A DNA stretch of 64,000 bases from Billgrantia saliphila (GCF_002930105.1 NZ_PJRN01000014.1:1-64000), one strand, 5' to 3'. Positions 1-8,953 are shown, numbered from the stretch's first letter. Made by a program: numbers and translations. Notes: a model not told the origin generated them from the letters alone.

Positions 1-1
1 C

Positions 2-574
2 ATCGGGGTTTCCAACTGGGCGGCTTGGCAGATCGTCAAGGCACTGGGTATCGCCGAGCGCAAGGGACTGAACCGTTTCCAGTCGCTGCAAGCGTACTAC
101 ACCATCGCCGGTCGCGACCTGGAGCGCGAGATCGTCCCCATGCTGGAGAGCGAAGGCTTGGGGCTGATGGTATGGAGCCCCCTCGCCGGCGGGCTGCTCA
201 GTGGAAAGTACAGCCGCGAAGGCCAGGTCGAAGCCGGCAGTCGCCGTGCGAACTTCGACTTCCCCCCGGTGGCGACGGAGCGCGCTTACGATTGCATCGA
301 CGTGATGCGCGTCTTCGCTGCAGCCAAGGAGGTGAGCGTCGCGCAGATCGCACTGGCCTGGCTGCTGCACCGGCCTGCGGTGAGCAGCGTGATCGTCGGC
401 GCCAAGCGTGTCGACCAGCTCGACGACAACATCGCCGCCACCCGCGTCACCCTGAGCGACGACGAACTCGCCGAACTCGATCGCGTCAGCCAGCTCCCCC
501 CCGAATACCCTGGCTGGATGCTGGAACGGCAAGGCGGGTACCGGCGGGAACAACTCGGTGCACAGCGACGCTGA
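2..574 (+). CDS. Aldo/keto reductase, C-terminal part
   Basis: The reading frame is open from the window edge, so the N-terminal part of the barrel with the catalytic Tyr/Lys region lies outside. About 190 residues are visible. They include the motif IGVSNW near the start, SPLAGGLLSGKY, and the late barrel segment with VIVGAKRVDQLDDN, typical of NADPH-dependent aldo/keto reductases of the YajO/Tas type. The family reduces aldehydes or ketones in the cytoplasm. The substrate cannot be told from this fragment. The stop is at 572-574 and the next gene on this strand starts about 190 bases later. Confidence 0.9.
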   Translation: MGVSNWAAWQIVKALGIAERKGLNRFQSLQAYYTIAGRDLEREIVPMLESEGLGLMVWSPLAGGLLSGKYSREGQVEAGSRRANFDFPPVATERAYDCIDVMRVFAAAKEVSVAQIALAWLLHRPAVSSVIVGAKRVDQLDDNIAATRVTLSDDELAELDRVSQLPPEYPGWMLERQGGYRREQLGAQRR

Positions 575-760
575 GCGATAGTCGACAAAATGCCATCATC
601 GCAATATCTGTCGACGGTCTATGCTTCAGAGACCGTCACCTCCGGGGACGGCGGCGACCGTGGCGTTCGACCATCGAGGCCACGGCCATCCAAGGAGCGG
701 AGCGGCCACCACGGGTATGAGCCGCCCGCATTCAGGACATGAAGTCCAAGGAGTAATGCC

Positions 761-1174
761 ATGTTGTCGCGCGACGCACTCAAGCGAATCGGCGTGCTGG
801 GAGTCACAATGGGTCTGGTTGCCAGTCCCTTCGCCTGGTCGGCTGGTAACGACAAGGAAGCGGATGCCACCGGCGAGCAAGGCGGCACCTCCACCATGAC
901 GGAAGGCGCTTCCGGTACCGCAGGCTCTTCCGGATCGGCTGGAGCCGGGTCGGCTGGAACGAATGCCGACCAAGGGACCGAATGGGAAGAGGAAAAGGAA
1001 AAAGAGGGCGAGATGGAGTCGGGAAGCACCGATGGCGGCTCCGGCGAGGTGAGCAACGACCCCATTGAAGCGGGCGCCCCAGGCGTTGAGGGAGGACAAG
1101 GTACTCAGGGAGGCGAGGAACCCGAGCCGAACGATACCGACAACGCCCAAGGAGAAGAAGAGAACGAAACCTGA
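761..1174 (+). CDS. Exported acidic Gly/Glu/Ser-rich low-complexity protein
   Basis: A 137-residue protein. The first 28 residues form a plausible Sec signal peptide (basic start, hydrophobic GVLGVTMGLVASPFAW, then SAG). The rest is almost entirely Gly, Glu, Ser, Thr, Ala, Asp and Asn, with runs such as GTAGSSGSAGAGSAG and EEEKEKEGEMESG, and only one Trp. It is strongly acidic, as expected for a periplasmic or surface protein of a halophile, and probably disordered. The start is supported by an AAGGAG box 9 bases upstream, and a good terminator follows the stop. I do not recognise a family and assign no function. Confidence 0.65.
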   Translation: MLSRDALKRIGVLGVTMGLVASPFAWSAGNDKEADATGEQGGTSTMTEGASGTAGSSGSAGAGSAGTNADQGTEWEEEKEKEGEMESGSTDGGSGEVSNDPIEAGAPGVEGGQGTQGGEEPEPNDTDNAQGEEENET

Positions 1175-1198
1175 AGAAAAGGAATCTGAGCATTTCGA

Positions 1199-1225
1199 AG
1201 GGCCCGGCAATGCCGGGCCTTTTTC
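1199..1225 (+). terminator. Rho-independent terminator
   Basis: A GGCCCGGCA / TGCCGGGCC stem with almost no loop is followed by TTTTT. It lies about 25 bases after the acidic protein stop and would end that transcript. Confidence 0.85.
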
Positions 1226-1300
1226 ATAGCCTTCATTAACGGGAGCCGCTCTAGGCGCCGGGTGTTACGCGGTGAGGCAAACGCCGCCGGTGCGTGCGCG

Positions 1301-1747
1301 TCACTCGTCGGGGATGTCCGCCTCGACCAGCCGCTTCAGCAGCTCGAGCGACTCCTGCCAGCCGAGATAGCAAGCCTCGGGCGGAATAAGATCGGGTACT
1401 CTCTCCTGCACGATCCGCAGCTCGGTCCCGACGCTGACTTTCTCGAAGGTAATGGTTACCTCCATTTCACCGGTCAGTTCCGGTGAATCGAAGCGATCGA
1501 CATAGCGAAGCCGTTCGGCCTCCACCACCTCGAGGTACTCCCCGCCGAAGGAGTGACGCTGGCCCGTGGAGAAATTGGTGAACGACATGCGATAGCCGCC
1601 GCCCTCGCGCGGCTCCATCTTCTCGATCTGGGCGGTGAAACCGTTGGGCGGCATCCACTTGACCAGAGCATCCGGATCGATGAATGCGCGATAGACCCGC
1701 TCGCATGGGGCCCGCAGAACACGATGAAGACGAATGGTGCTGGGCAT
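1301..1747 (-). CDS. SRPBCC / AHSA1-like domain protein
   Basis: A 148-residue single-domain protein of the START/Bet v1-like fold. The N-terminus (IRLHRVLRAPCERVYRAFIDP) followed by ALVKWMPPNGF is the usual opening of the activator-of-Hsp90-ATPase-homologue-1-like family. The segment GGYRMSF and the C-terminal helix GWQESLELLKRLVE also fit. Members bind hydrophobic ligands or are uncharacterised stress proteins. There is no operon partner: the gene faces the acidic protein gene and is divergent from the CGNR regulator. Its function here is unknown. Confidence 0.85.
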   Translation of the reverse strand: MPSTIRLHRVLRAPCERVYRAFIDPDALVKWMPPNGFTAQIEKMEPREGGGYRMSFTNFSTGQRHSFGGEYLEVVEAERLRYVDRFDSPELTGEMEVTITFEKVSVGTELRIVQERVPDLIPPEACYLGWQESLELLKRLVEADIPDE

Positions 1748-1889
1748 GATCGGTCTCCTTGAAGCGACTGTTACCGGAATTGGCGTTACGTCATCGGATG
1801 GCCGGACGCGATTTCGACAGTTCGAACTGTGCCAGTCTTTTTCTCACGGTTTTATTGCTTAAAACCATGATTCCTTCTACCGTTCCTAT

Positions 1890-2465
1890 ATGACGGAAGA
1901 GAAATGGAACTGGCTTGGCGATCATCTCGCCGTCGACCTGGCCAATACGGTACGGAGACGCGGCGAACGGATGGCCGAGCTGCTGAGCGACACGGCGGCG
2001 CTGGAGGAGTGGTTCCGGCACGAGCGCGAGCGGCTGCCCGAACCCGGCACGATCGACGAGGGGCTGCTCTCGGCCTTCCTCGCACTACGCGACGACACCC
2101 TCAGCCTGCTGCGCGCCGCGGTGGCGGGCGAGGCGTTGCCCGAGCCCGCCGTCGCGCGCGTCAATGCCATCGTGACGAGCACACCCCTGCCGCGGGTGCT
2201 GGGCGAACGACCGCGGCAGCGCCATCGGCTGCCGGCGCGCTCGGGCGACGCCCATCGCGACGTTCTGGCCACGCTGGCCGATGCCGTCGTCGACCTGCTT
2301 GGCGACGAGCAGCTCTACCGCCTGGCCTTCTGCGACGCTCCCAGCTGCGGCCAGTTCTTCCATCGACAACGCCCCAACCAGAGCTGGTGCTGTCCGGCAT
2401 GCGGCGACCGGGTACGCGCCGCTCGTCATCATCACCGGCGCACGGGAGGAAGAGATGAACGTTGA
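1890..2465 (+). CDS. CGNR zinc-finger / ABATE-domain regulator
   Basis: 191 residues. The N-terminal half (LAVDLANTV and following) matches the ABATE domain, a predicted stress-sensing ligand-binding region. The C-terminus has the zinc-finger pattern C-x4-C-x15-C-x2-C, ending in CPACGDRVRAARHHHRR, a variant of the CGNRxKxxRHYxR DNA-binding signature. There is no clear Shine-Dalgarno sequence before the ATG, so it may be translated from a very short leader. It overlaps the downstream LysE gene by 11 bases, which suggests it controls the two exporters that follow. Confidence 0.85.
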   Translation: MTEEKWNWLGDHLAVDLANTVRRRGERMAELLSDTAALEEWFRHERERLPEPGTIDEGLLSAFLALRDDTLSLLRAAVAGEALPEPAVARVNAIVTSTPLPRVLGERPRQRHRLPARSGDAHRDVLATLADAVVDLLGDEQLYRLAFCDAPSCGQFFHRQRPNQSWCCPACGDRVRAARHHHRRTGGRDER

Positions 2466-3102
2466 CCTGCTGGGGTTTCTGGCCGTGGTCGGGATCGCCT
2501 ACCTGATTCCCGGACCCGACCTGGTCGTCATTTCGCGCTTCGCCGCCCGCAGCCGGCGTTCGGGCAATGCGGCGGCGCTCGGGGCCCAGACGGGGCTCTG
2601 CCTGCACATGCTGCTGGCCTGCGCCGGCCTCTCTACCCTCGCCGCGAACTCGGCCACGGCGTTCACCGCCATCAAGACGCTGGGCGCGATCTATCTCATC
2701 GCGCTGGGCTTTCGAACAGCCCTGTCCGGCGGCAGAACGCCCCTTCGTGCCGCCAATGCCACGCCACGTGCAGACCCCGTACCCGATACGCAACGCTTGC
2801 TCCGTCCGTTTCGGGCGGCGTTCATCACCAATGCGCTCAACCCCAAGGCGGCCCTGTTCTTTCTCAGCGTGCTGCCACAGTTCATCGACACCCGGCTGCC
2901 CGCCGGGCCGCAGATACTGCTGCTCGGTTTCATCGACATCGTGGCGGGTGTGCTCTACTGGGGGCTGGTGGTGCTTCTCGTCCGCCGCGCCCTGCCCAGG
3001 CTGAACCGCCCCCGGCTATGGCAATGGCGCCACCAAGTGGCCGGCGGCGCCATGGTGGGAGCCGGGGCGTTGCTGCTGCGTGCGGATGGCGAGCGGGCAT
3101 GA
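2455..3102 (+). CDS. LysE/RhtB-family amino-acid exporter
   Basis: A 215-residue inner-membrane exporter. The opening LLGFLAVVGIAYLIPGPDLVVISR carries the P-G-P signature of the LysE/RhtB family. It has about six hydrophobic segments, including the family helix LGAIYLIALGFRTAL near residue 75 and NALNPKAALFFLSVLPQF around residue 120. I chose the ATG at 2455 because it follows GGAGGAAGAG and gives the normal family N-terminus; longer upstream readings lie inside the CGNR gene. Its stop overlaps the start of the next exporter by four bases (ATGA), so the three genes form one operon. Confidence 0.88.
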   Translation: MNVDLLGFLAVVGIAYLIPGPDLVVISRFAARSRRSGNAAALGAQTGLCLHMLLACAGLSTLAANSATAFTAIKTLGAIYLIALGFRTALSGGRTPLRAANATPRADPVPDTQRLLRPFRAAFITNALNPKAALFFLSVLPQFIDTRLPAGPQILLLGFIDIVAGVLYWGLVVLLVRRALPRLNRPRLWQWRHQVAGGAMVGAGALLLRADGERA

Positions 3103-4037
3103 GACGGTCTCGGCTTGCGTGGCGCCCACCGTCTCGGCCACCCGCGTCGCTGCTGGTGCTGGGAAGCGTCGTCAGCATTCAGATCGGCCAGGCCTTCGGT
3201 AAGCACCTGTTCGCCTATCTCGGCCCGATGGGCGTGGCGTCACTGCGTCTGACTCTGGCGGCAGCAGTGCTTCTGTTGCTGTGGCGCCCGGCTTTCCCGC
3301 GCTCATGGCGTACCTGGGGCCTGATCACCGCCTTCGGCGCCTCGATCGCCGGCATGAACCTGATCTATCCGGCCCTGGCCTACCTGCCGCTGGGTATGGC
3401 CACGTCGCTTCAGTTGCTCGGCCCGCTGGCGGTCGCCCTGTTCGCCGCCCGGCACCGCGGCCAGCTCGCCTGGTGCGGGTTGGCGATCCTCGGCGTCGGC
3501 CTGTTCTATCTTCCCGGCCAGGTTGCCTTCTCCCTGCCCGGCCTGCTCTTCGCCCTGGCCTCCGGCGCCGCCATGGGCACCTATCTCCTGGTCAATCGCA
3601 GCGCCGGGGCCAATAGCCAGGACGGCTCCCTGCTGGCGTGGGCGGTCGCCTTTGCCGCGCTGCTCACCCTGCCGTTCGGCATCGGCGAATCGGGCGAGGC
3701 GTTACTCGATCCCTCCCTGCTCCTGGCGGGGCTGGGGCTCGCCATCGTCTCTGCCGTCATTCCCTACAGCCTCGATCTGGCCGCCCTTCGTCGGCTGCCC
3801 GCCCGCCTGGTGGGACTGCTCGAGAGCCTGGAACCCGTGGTTGCCGGGCTGGCCGGCCTCTTGGTTCTCGGTGAACGTCTCGGTCCGGTGCAGTGGCTGG
3901 CCATCGCCTGCATCACGCTGGCTTCGGCGGGGGCGGTTGCCTTGCAGCACCGGGAGAACGGCAGTCGTGTCGCTCAAGCGCTGCCGCTGGAAGCGGACCC
4001 GGCCGCCCGCTGGCGAGAGGGAAAAGAGCGCGTCTAG
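3099..4037 (+). CDS. rhtA: RhtA-like EamA-family threonine/homoserine exporter
   Basis: 312 residues with ten predicted membrane helices and the two EamA repeats. The segments SIQIGQAFGKHLF, GPMGVASLRL, LGPLAVALFAARH, IPYSLDLAALRRLPAR and LESLEPVVAGLAGLLVLGE follow E. coli RhtA closely in order and spacing. RhtA exports threonine and homoserine from the cytoplasm. The start overlaps the LysE stop. Together with the CGNR regulator this looks like an amino-acid efflux operon, though the true substrate is not shown by sequence. Confidence 0.85.
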   Translation: MRRSRLAWRPPSRPPASLLVLGSVVSIQIGQAFGKHLFAYLGPMGVASLRLTLAAAVLLLLWRPAFPRSWRTWGLITAFGASIAGMNLIYPALAYLPLGMATSLQLLGPLAVALFAARHRGQLAWCGLAILGVGLFYLPGQVAFSLPGLLFALASGAAMGTYLLVNRSAGANSQDGSLLAWAVAFAALLTLPFGIGESGEALLDPSLLLAGLGLAIVSAVIPYSLDLAALRRLPARLVGLLESLEPVVAGLAGLLVLGERLGPVQWLAIACITLASAGAVALQHRENGSRVAQALPLEADPAARWREGKERV

Positions 4038-4052
4038 TCGCCGCTCCGGCCG

Positions 4053-4817
4053 CTACAGCTTGTCGTTCACGTAGCGGCGCAGGTCCAGCGCGTTGCGTGG
4101 CGCATCGGCCTCCTGATCGTTGTTGAAATAGGCGTAGACGTCGCAGCCCTCTGCCAGCAGCGTGGCAATGCGCTCTGCTTCGGCGGTGAGGAACTGCCGG
4201 GAATAACTGCCGCTGTAGTGGTTGCCGTGGTAGCGCAGGTAGGTCCAGTCGGCGGTGTACTCCCGCGGGTGGTTCTCGAGCATATCGTGAATGCACAGCG
4301 CCGCCCGGTGCCGGCGCAGCACGTCGTAGATCTCGTCGTTCAGCCAATCGGGGTCGCGCAGCTCGATGGCCCAGCGATGCCGACTCGGAGCCTCGGCCAG
4401 GAAGGCATCCAGTCGTTCCGGTCGAGGCTTCCATCTCGGCGGCAGCTGCACCAGCACCGGACCGAGACAGCCATCGAGGCGCTGGGCGACCTCGATGAAC
4501 TTGTCCAGGCTCTGCGCCGGGTCCTTGAGGCGCTTCATGTGGCTGCCGTAGCGGCTGAACTTCAGCGCGTACTCGAAGCCGGCGGGCGCGGCCTCCTTCC
4601 ACTGATCGAAGGTGCCGGCCTCCGGCAGGTTGTAGAAGGTGTTGTTGATCTCCACCGTATCGAAGCGCTCGGCGTAGTAGCCGAACCACTCCTTCTGCGT
4701 CAGCTCGCCTGGGTAGAAACGCTCCTTCCAGTGCCGGTACTGGTAGCCGGACGTGCCGACACGCAGCTCTCCCCTCTTTTTCTGCGTTCCTTGCCGCTTG
4801 CGCTGCGAACTCGCCAT
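4053..4817 (-). CDS. DUF72 family protein (YecE-like)
   Basis: 254 residues with a TIM-barrel-like DUF72 domain. Recognisable segments are RVGTSGYQYRHWKERFYP, FDTVEINNTFYNLP, LVQLPPRWKPR, WAIELRDPDW and the late DVYAYFNND. The biochemical role of the family is unknown. The start (MASSQRKRQ) follows a GGAGG box. Its stop faces that of rhtA 15 bases away, and it is divergent from the GlxA regulator. A decayed copy of its promoter and first codons lies near 10.1 kb. Confidence 0.9.
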   Translation of the reverse strand: MASSQRKRQGTQKKRGELRVGTSGYQYRHWKERFYPGELTQKEWFGYYAERFDTVEINNTFYNLPEAGTFDQWKEAAPAGFEYALKFSRYGSHMKRLKDPAQSLDKFIEVAQRLDGCLGPVLVQLPPRWKPRPERLDAFLAEAPSRHRWAIELRDPDWLNDEIYDVLRRHRAALCIHDMLENHPREYTADWTYLRYHGNHYSGSYSRQFLTAEAERIATLLAEGCDVYAYFNNDQEADAPRNALDLRRYVNDKL

Positions 4818-4870
4818 GACGCCTCCACTGTCGCTCAGTCTGAGAAGTGCCTTAAGTGTGGCAGAGTCCT
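4770..4870 (-). repeat. Intact copy of a ~100-bp repeat: DUF72 promoter and first codons
   Basis: This stretch contains the leader, ribosome-binding site and first codons of the DUF72 gene. It resembles 10075-10176 in the same orientation, with shared blocks such as GAGCGACAGT, GAGGC, CTCGCAGC/TTCGCAGC and AAGCG. The similarity was judged by eye at about 75-80 percent with small gaps. Confidence 0.5.
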
Positions 4871-4985
4871 GCACTGACAGAACAAGCCGCAACAGCGTTG
4901 GCTTAATGCAGCGTGAGGCACGTCCGCTCGAAGCCTGGACTCCTTGAGTGCATACTGGCGAAACGTTCCTGCGAGATGAGTTTTC

Positions 4986-5984
4986 ATGCCGCAAGCCAAA
5001 ACACCTCCATTGAGAGTCGGCTTCATCCTGCTACCCCTGTTCACCCTGAATGCTTTTGCCGGCTTCATCGACTCCTTGCGGCTGGCCGCTGATAGAGGTG
5101 GCAGGAGCCGACAAATTCATTGCAGCTGGCACATTATGGGGCCGGGGCCGGTCACCTCAAGCTGCGGTCTTGAGGTACATCCGCAGTCACCCTACCGGGA
5201 TCCGAAACTTTTCACCCATATAGCAGTGTGCGGTGGCAATAATTATCTCGATCCTCATGAGGACAGGGCGCTCAGCCACTACCTGAAGGATGCTTATCGC
5301 CAGGGTGTAAAGCTGGTGGGTGTATGTACCGGCACTTTTGCCATTGCCCGGGCCGGGTTGCTCAAGAGCCAACGAGTATGCGTACACTGGAATGTCATTA
5401 ACGATTTCCGTCAGCAGTTCCCCCTCATCGACGCCACACCTGATCGACTATTCCTCGAATCGGTGCGTGTCATCACGTGTGCCGGCTCATCAGGAGCCAC
5501 TGATATGGCGTTGCACCTTATCCGTCGTGAGTGCGGGCCGGACAAGGCGCAGCAGGCTATTCGCCACATGATCCTCAACGGCATGCGCACTTCCAACTCG
5601 CCACAAACCCACTTCTTTGAAGCCATCCAGGAAATACGCGACGAACGTGTCAGGGTTGCCGTATTGACCATGGAACAGTCGCTCAACACACGTCTCGACA
5701 CTCAGGCCTTGGCCGAGCGCATCAACCTCGGCCCGCGCCAGCTCGACAGGCTGTTCCAGCAGGAGATGGGCACTACGCCCATGCGCTACTTCAAGACCAT
5801 GCGCCTGCGCTATGCCGAATGGTTGCTGCAACATACCGACAGCTCGATCGCCGAAATCGCGGCCGAGTGCGGTTTCTCCGATGCGTCCCACTTGGCACGT
5901 CACTTTCAGGCCCATTATTCCTGCAGCCCCAGGCAGTCGCGTCGCAAGGGGCTGCGCAACCAGGCGGGTGCCCAAGCTTCCTGA
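4986..5984 (+). CDS. GlxA-family AraC-type transcriptional regulator
   Basis: 332 residues. Residues 10-180 form a DJ-1/PfpI-like class I amidotransferase fold with the nucleophile-elbow region KLVGVCTGTFAIARAGLL. Residues 220-320 carry two AraC helix-turn-helix motifs (LDTQALAERINLGPRQLDRLF and IAEIAAECGFSDASHLARHF). Proteins of this architecture often sense amines, amino acids or betaines. It lies directly upstream of, and codirectional with, the TRAP and racemase-family genes, so it is the likely activator of that catabolic operon. Confidence 0.9.
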   Translation: MPQAKTPPLRVGFILLPLFTLNAFAGFIDSLRLAADRGGRSRQIHCSWHIMGPGPVTSSCGLEVHPQSPYRDPKLFTHIAVCGGNNYLDPHEDRALSHYLKDAYRQGVKLVGVCTGTFAIARAGLLKSQRVCVHWNVINDFRQQFPLIDATPDRLFLESVRVITCAGSSGATDMALHLIRRECGPDKAQQAIRHMILNGMRTSNSPQTHFFEAIQEIRDERVRVAVLTMEQSLNTRLDTQALAERINLGPRQLDRLFQQEMGTTPMRYFKTMRLRYAEWLLQHTDSSIAEIAAECGFSDASHLARHFQAHYSCSPRQSRRKGLRNQAGAQAS

Positions 5985-6134
5985 GTCCTTACGCCTGAAC
6001 GGCACATGTCCAATACATCCCCTTTCTTGTCCGTTTTCTTCTATAAGCGGCCATCGCGCAGCCCTACCCTAGAGGCAAGTGTTCGTTCACCCAGTGACAC
6101 GACTCCCATCAACAACAACCTCTGGAGCGTCACC

Positions 6135-7118
6135 ATGAAGCACAAACTCCCGCGTCTCCTGACCGCCGTGGCAGTGGGCCTCGGCATTGCCGGTTCCTCG
6201 ACGGCCGCCGAACTGGAACTGCGCGCCGCCACGATCGGCAGCCAGCAGGGCATCCAAATGGCCGGCCTCAATACGCTCGCTAGCCACGTGGCCGAAGCCA
6301 CCGCAGAAGGCGTCGAAGTCCGACTGTTCCATTCTGGCGCCTTGGGCGACCAGGTCAGCAATATCGAATCCCTGGATACCCGCACGCTCGACATCGCCAC
6401 CATCGAGACACCAATCACTACCATCGACGAGGACATGGGCATTCTCTCGCTGCCCTACTTGTTCCGAGATCGCGAGCATGTCGCCAGCGTGCTCGGTGGC
6501 GAAATCGGCGATGCCCTGAAGCAACGACTGCAGGAACAGGGTTATCGGGTCATCGGCTTCTACGAGGGCGGCTTCCGGCACATCACAAACAACCGTCGCG
6601 CCATCGAAACGCCGGACGACCTCAGCGGCCTGCGCATCCGCACCCCGGGTAGCCGCCAGCGGGTGGAGATGTTCAACGCCTACGGCGCCAACGCCTCGCC
6701 GCTTCCTTATCCCGAACTCTACTCAGCGTTGCAGACCGGCGTCTTCGACGGCCAGGAGAACCCGCTGGTCGAGGTCGAGGCCAGTCGCTTCTACGAAGTG
6801 CAGGATTACCTCTCGCTTTCGGGGCATGTCTATACCGTGGGCTTCCTGCTGATGAACGAAGCGCGTTTCCAGGATCTTCCCGATGAGGTGCAGCAGGCGC
6901 TGCTGGAAGGCGGACAGAAGGCTTTCGACGCCACCGCCGACTTCGGCGAGCGTGCCGACCAGAGCGTTATCGACCTGGTCGAGCAGAACGGCATGCAAGT
7001 CAACGAAGTCGATCTCGAAGCCTTCATCGAAGCGTCCCAACCGCTGTGGGAACGTTTTACCGAGGACATGTCGGACGAAGCGCGCGAGCTGGTACAGCGC
7101 ATCGCTGAGCATCCCTGA
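6135..7118 (+). CDS. dctP: TRAP transporter substrate-binding protein DctP
   Basis: 327 residues. A Sec signal peptide ends near residue 25 (GSSTAA). The family signature is visible around residues 165-215: LRIRTPGSRQRVEMFNAYG, PLPYPELYSALQTGVFDGQEN. The Arg in LRIRTP normally pairs with the carboxylate of the ligand. It captures an organic acid in the periplasm and hands it to the DctQ/DctM permease downstream. I start it at MKHKLP because upstream readings have no signal peptide. The position next to a proline-racemase-family enzyme suggests a hydroxyproline- or proline-like substrate. Confidence 0.92.
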   Translation: MKHKLPRLLTAVAVGLGIAGSSTAAELELRAATIGSQQGIQMAGLNTLASHVAEATAEGVEVRLFHSGALGDQVSNIESLDTRTLDIATIETPITTIDEDMGILSLPYLFRDREHVASVLGGEIGDALKQRLQEQGYRVIGFYEGGFRHITNNRRAIETPDDLSGLRIRTPGSRQRVEMFNAYGANASPLPYPELYSALQTGVFDGQENPLVEVEASRFYEVQDYLSLSGHVYTVGFLLMNEARFQDLPDEVQQALLEGGQKAFDATADFGERADQSVIDLVEQNGMQVNEVDLEAFIEASQPLWERFTEDMSDEARELVQRIAEHP

Positions 7119-7136
7119 GCCTCACCGTGTCAGTCC

Positions 7137-7157
7137 GGCGGGCCGCCCCGGCCCGCC
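7137..7157 (+). promoter_or_regulatory. dctP-dctQ intercistronic stem-loop
   Basis: Perfect 8-bp arms GGCGGGCC and GGCCCGCC enclose a 5-base loop in the 60-base gap between dctP and dctQ. There is no T-tract. Such hairpins after a binding-protein gene usually stabilise the upstream message or lower read-through, giving more DctP than permease. Confidence 0.55.
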
Positions 7158-7178
7158 ACTTCCCTGCAGGAGCCTCCC

Positions 7179-7676
7179 ATGCTTGATCGTTTTTTCGAAG
7201 CGGTCGCGGCACTGCTGTTGTCTGCCATCACCCTGCTCGCCCTGGCTGCCGTGATTGCACGCTACATACTCAATGCCTCGCTATCCTGGAGCGCCGAAGT
7301 GCTGGTGGGCCTTCTGGTCTACGTGACCTTCTTTTGCGGCTACTTGGCGCTGCGCAAGGGTGCGCACCTGCGCATCGATGTGGTGGCCGCCTGCCTGCCC
7401 GCCCGCGGCCAATGGATACTGTTCTTCCTCAACCAGGCACTCATCGGCGTGGTCTGCATGGTCATGGTGGTGTGGGGGCTGGAACAGACCCTGACCTTCT
7501 CCCACCGCACCACCCTGATGCTGGGCGCCCCCCAGTGGCTGTTCTACGCCGCCGTGCCCATCTCCGGCGTGGGCATGCTGATGGAACTGATTCGCCAGTG
7601 CATTGCCGCCGCCAAGGCCGAGGTTCCTCCCTATGAAGCCGCTCGGCAAGCCGCACTGGAGGAGAGTGCCTCATGA
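7179..7676 (+). CDS. dctQ: TRAP transporter small permease DctQ
   Basis: 165 residues with four hydrophobic segments, near residues 10-35, 45-65, 85-110 and 120-145. The family segment VARYILNASLSWSAEV (here IARYILNASLSWSAEV) and the phrase FCGYLALRKGAHLRID are typical of DctQ. It forms the membrane partner of DctM. The ATG follows CAGGAG, and the stop overlaps the dctM start by four bases, so translation is probably coupled. Confidence 0.92.
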   Translation: MLDRFFEAVAALLLSAITLLALAAVIARYILNASLSWSAEVLVGLLVYVTFFCGYLALRKGAHLRIDVVAACLPARGQWILFFLNQALIGVVCMVMVVWGLEQTLTFSHRTTLMLGAPQWLFYAAVPISGVGMLMELIRQCIAAAKAEVPPYEAARQAALEESAS

Positions 7677-8953
7677 TTCTGCTTGTCATTCTTTTCGCCC
7701 TGCTGACCCTGATCGGCCTGGCCATGCCCATTGCCTTTGCGCTAACACTGGTCTCGATTGCCGTCCTGGCCTTTTCCGGTGTCGACATGCTGGTTCTGGT
7801 GCAGCGCCTCTACCGTGGCACCGAGTCATTTCCGCTACTAGCGGTACCGCTGTTCATCCTGGCCGGACAGATCATGAATCACAGCGGCATCTCGGCGCGC
7901 CTGATCGATCTGGCCCGTGCCCTGGTCGGTGCCATTCGCGGCGGCCTGGCCGCGGTGAACATCCTGACCTCGATGTTCTTCGCCGGCATGAGCGGCACCT
8001 CGATGTCCGATACCGCGGCCGTGGGCGGCGTTATGATCCCGCAGATGATCAAACGCGGTTACTCGGCACCCTTCACTGCCGCAGTGACGGCGTCATCCTC
8101 TACCATCGGCATCATTATTCCACCCAGCGTGCCCATGGTCCTGCTCAGCGCCTATATGGGTCTTTCGACCGGCGCGCTGTTTGCCGCTGGCCTGATTGCA
8201 GGCGTGCTCACCGCCCTCGGCCTGATTCTGATGGCTTGGTGGATATCGGTGAAACGACAGTATCCCATCGAATCCGCCTTCTCCCTGAGCGAGCTGGGCC
8301 GCACCTTCATCGGCGCCTTGCCGGCCCTGATGATGCCGATCATCATATTGGGTGGCATCCTGGGTGGCATTTTCACGCCCACCGAAGCCTCCGCGGTTGC
8401 GGTCGCCTATGGCGTGCTGGCCGGCATGCTGCTTTACCGCTCGCTTTCACTTCGCGCTCTCTATCTCGCGTTGGTGGAGAGCGCCGTGCTCACCGGTGCG
8501 GTGATGTTCGTGACCGCCGCGGCGCATACCCTGGGCTACACCTTCACCTACCAGAGCCTGGGCCAGCTGATACTCGGTCCCATCGCAGCCCTCGACATGG
8601 GTCCGATAGGCTTCTTGCTGATCTTGAGCCTGGTGTTGATCGTCGCCGGCACCTTCCTCGACGGCATCGCCATGATGTTCATCGTGGTGCCGCTGTTCCT
8701 GCCCAGCGTGCAGCTGCTCGGCATCGATCCACTGCAATTTGCCATGGTGGTGATCCTGTGCTGGGGCATCGGCCAGCAGACACCGCCCGTCGGCGCCGCG
8801 CTGTTCATCACCAGCGTGATTTCCAGAGTCGACGTCATACGCATTACCCACGCCAACCTGCCGTTCATCGCCGTGATGCTGCTCGTGCTTCTCGCCGTGA
8901 TCGTTTGGCCCGAAGGCATCGTCATGAGCGTACCCCGCTGGCTCGGTCTCTAG
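7673..8953 (+). CDS. dctM: TRAP transporter large permease DctM
   Basis: 426 residues and about twelve membrane segments, the normal size for DctM. Family landmarks are PLLAVPLFILAGQIMN, FFAGMSGTSMSDTAAVGG, ASSSTIGIIIPPSVPMVL, GGIFTPTEASAVAVAYG and WGIGQQTPPVGAALF. It is the channel of a sodium-driven TRAP uptake system. It is part of the dctP-dctQ-dctM operon and is followed after 49 bases by the racemase-family gene. Confidence 0.95.
   Translation: MILLVILFALLTLIGLAMPIAFALTLVSIAVLAFSGVDMLVLVQRLYRGTESFPLLAVPLFILAGQIMNHSGISARLIDLARALVGAIRGGLAAVNILTSMFFAGMSGTSMSDTAAVGGVMIPQMIKRGYSAPFTAAVTASSSTIGIIIPPSVPMVLLSAYMGLSTGALFAAGLIAGVLTALGLILMAWWISVKRQYPIESAFSLSELGRTFIGALPALMMPIIILGGILGGIFTPTEASAVAVAYGVLAGMLLYRSLSLRALYLALVESAVLTGAVMFVTAAAHTLGYTFTYQSLGQLILGPIAALDMGPIGFLLILSLVLIVAGTFLDGIAMMFIVVPLFLPSVQLLGIDPLQFAMVVILCWGIGQQTPPVGAALFITSVISRVDVIRITHANLPFIAVMLLVLLAVIVWPEGIVMSVPRWLGL

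Noticed and set aside
2161..2793. Long minus-strand reading frame across the CGNR and LysE genes
   Set aside because: Antisense shadow of GC-rich coding sequence; Arg/Gly-rich with no family features, while the plus-strand genes have clear domains.
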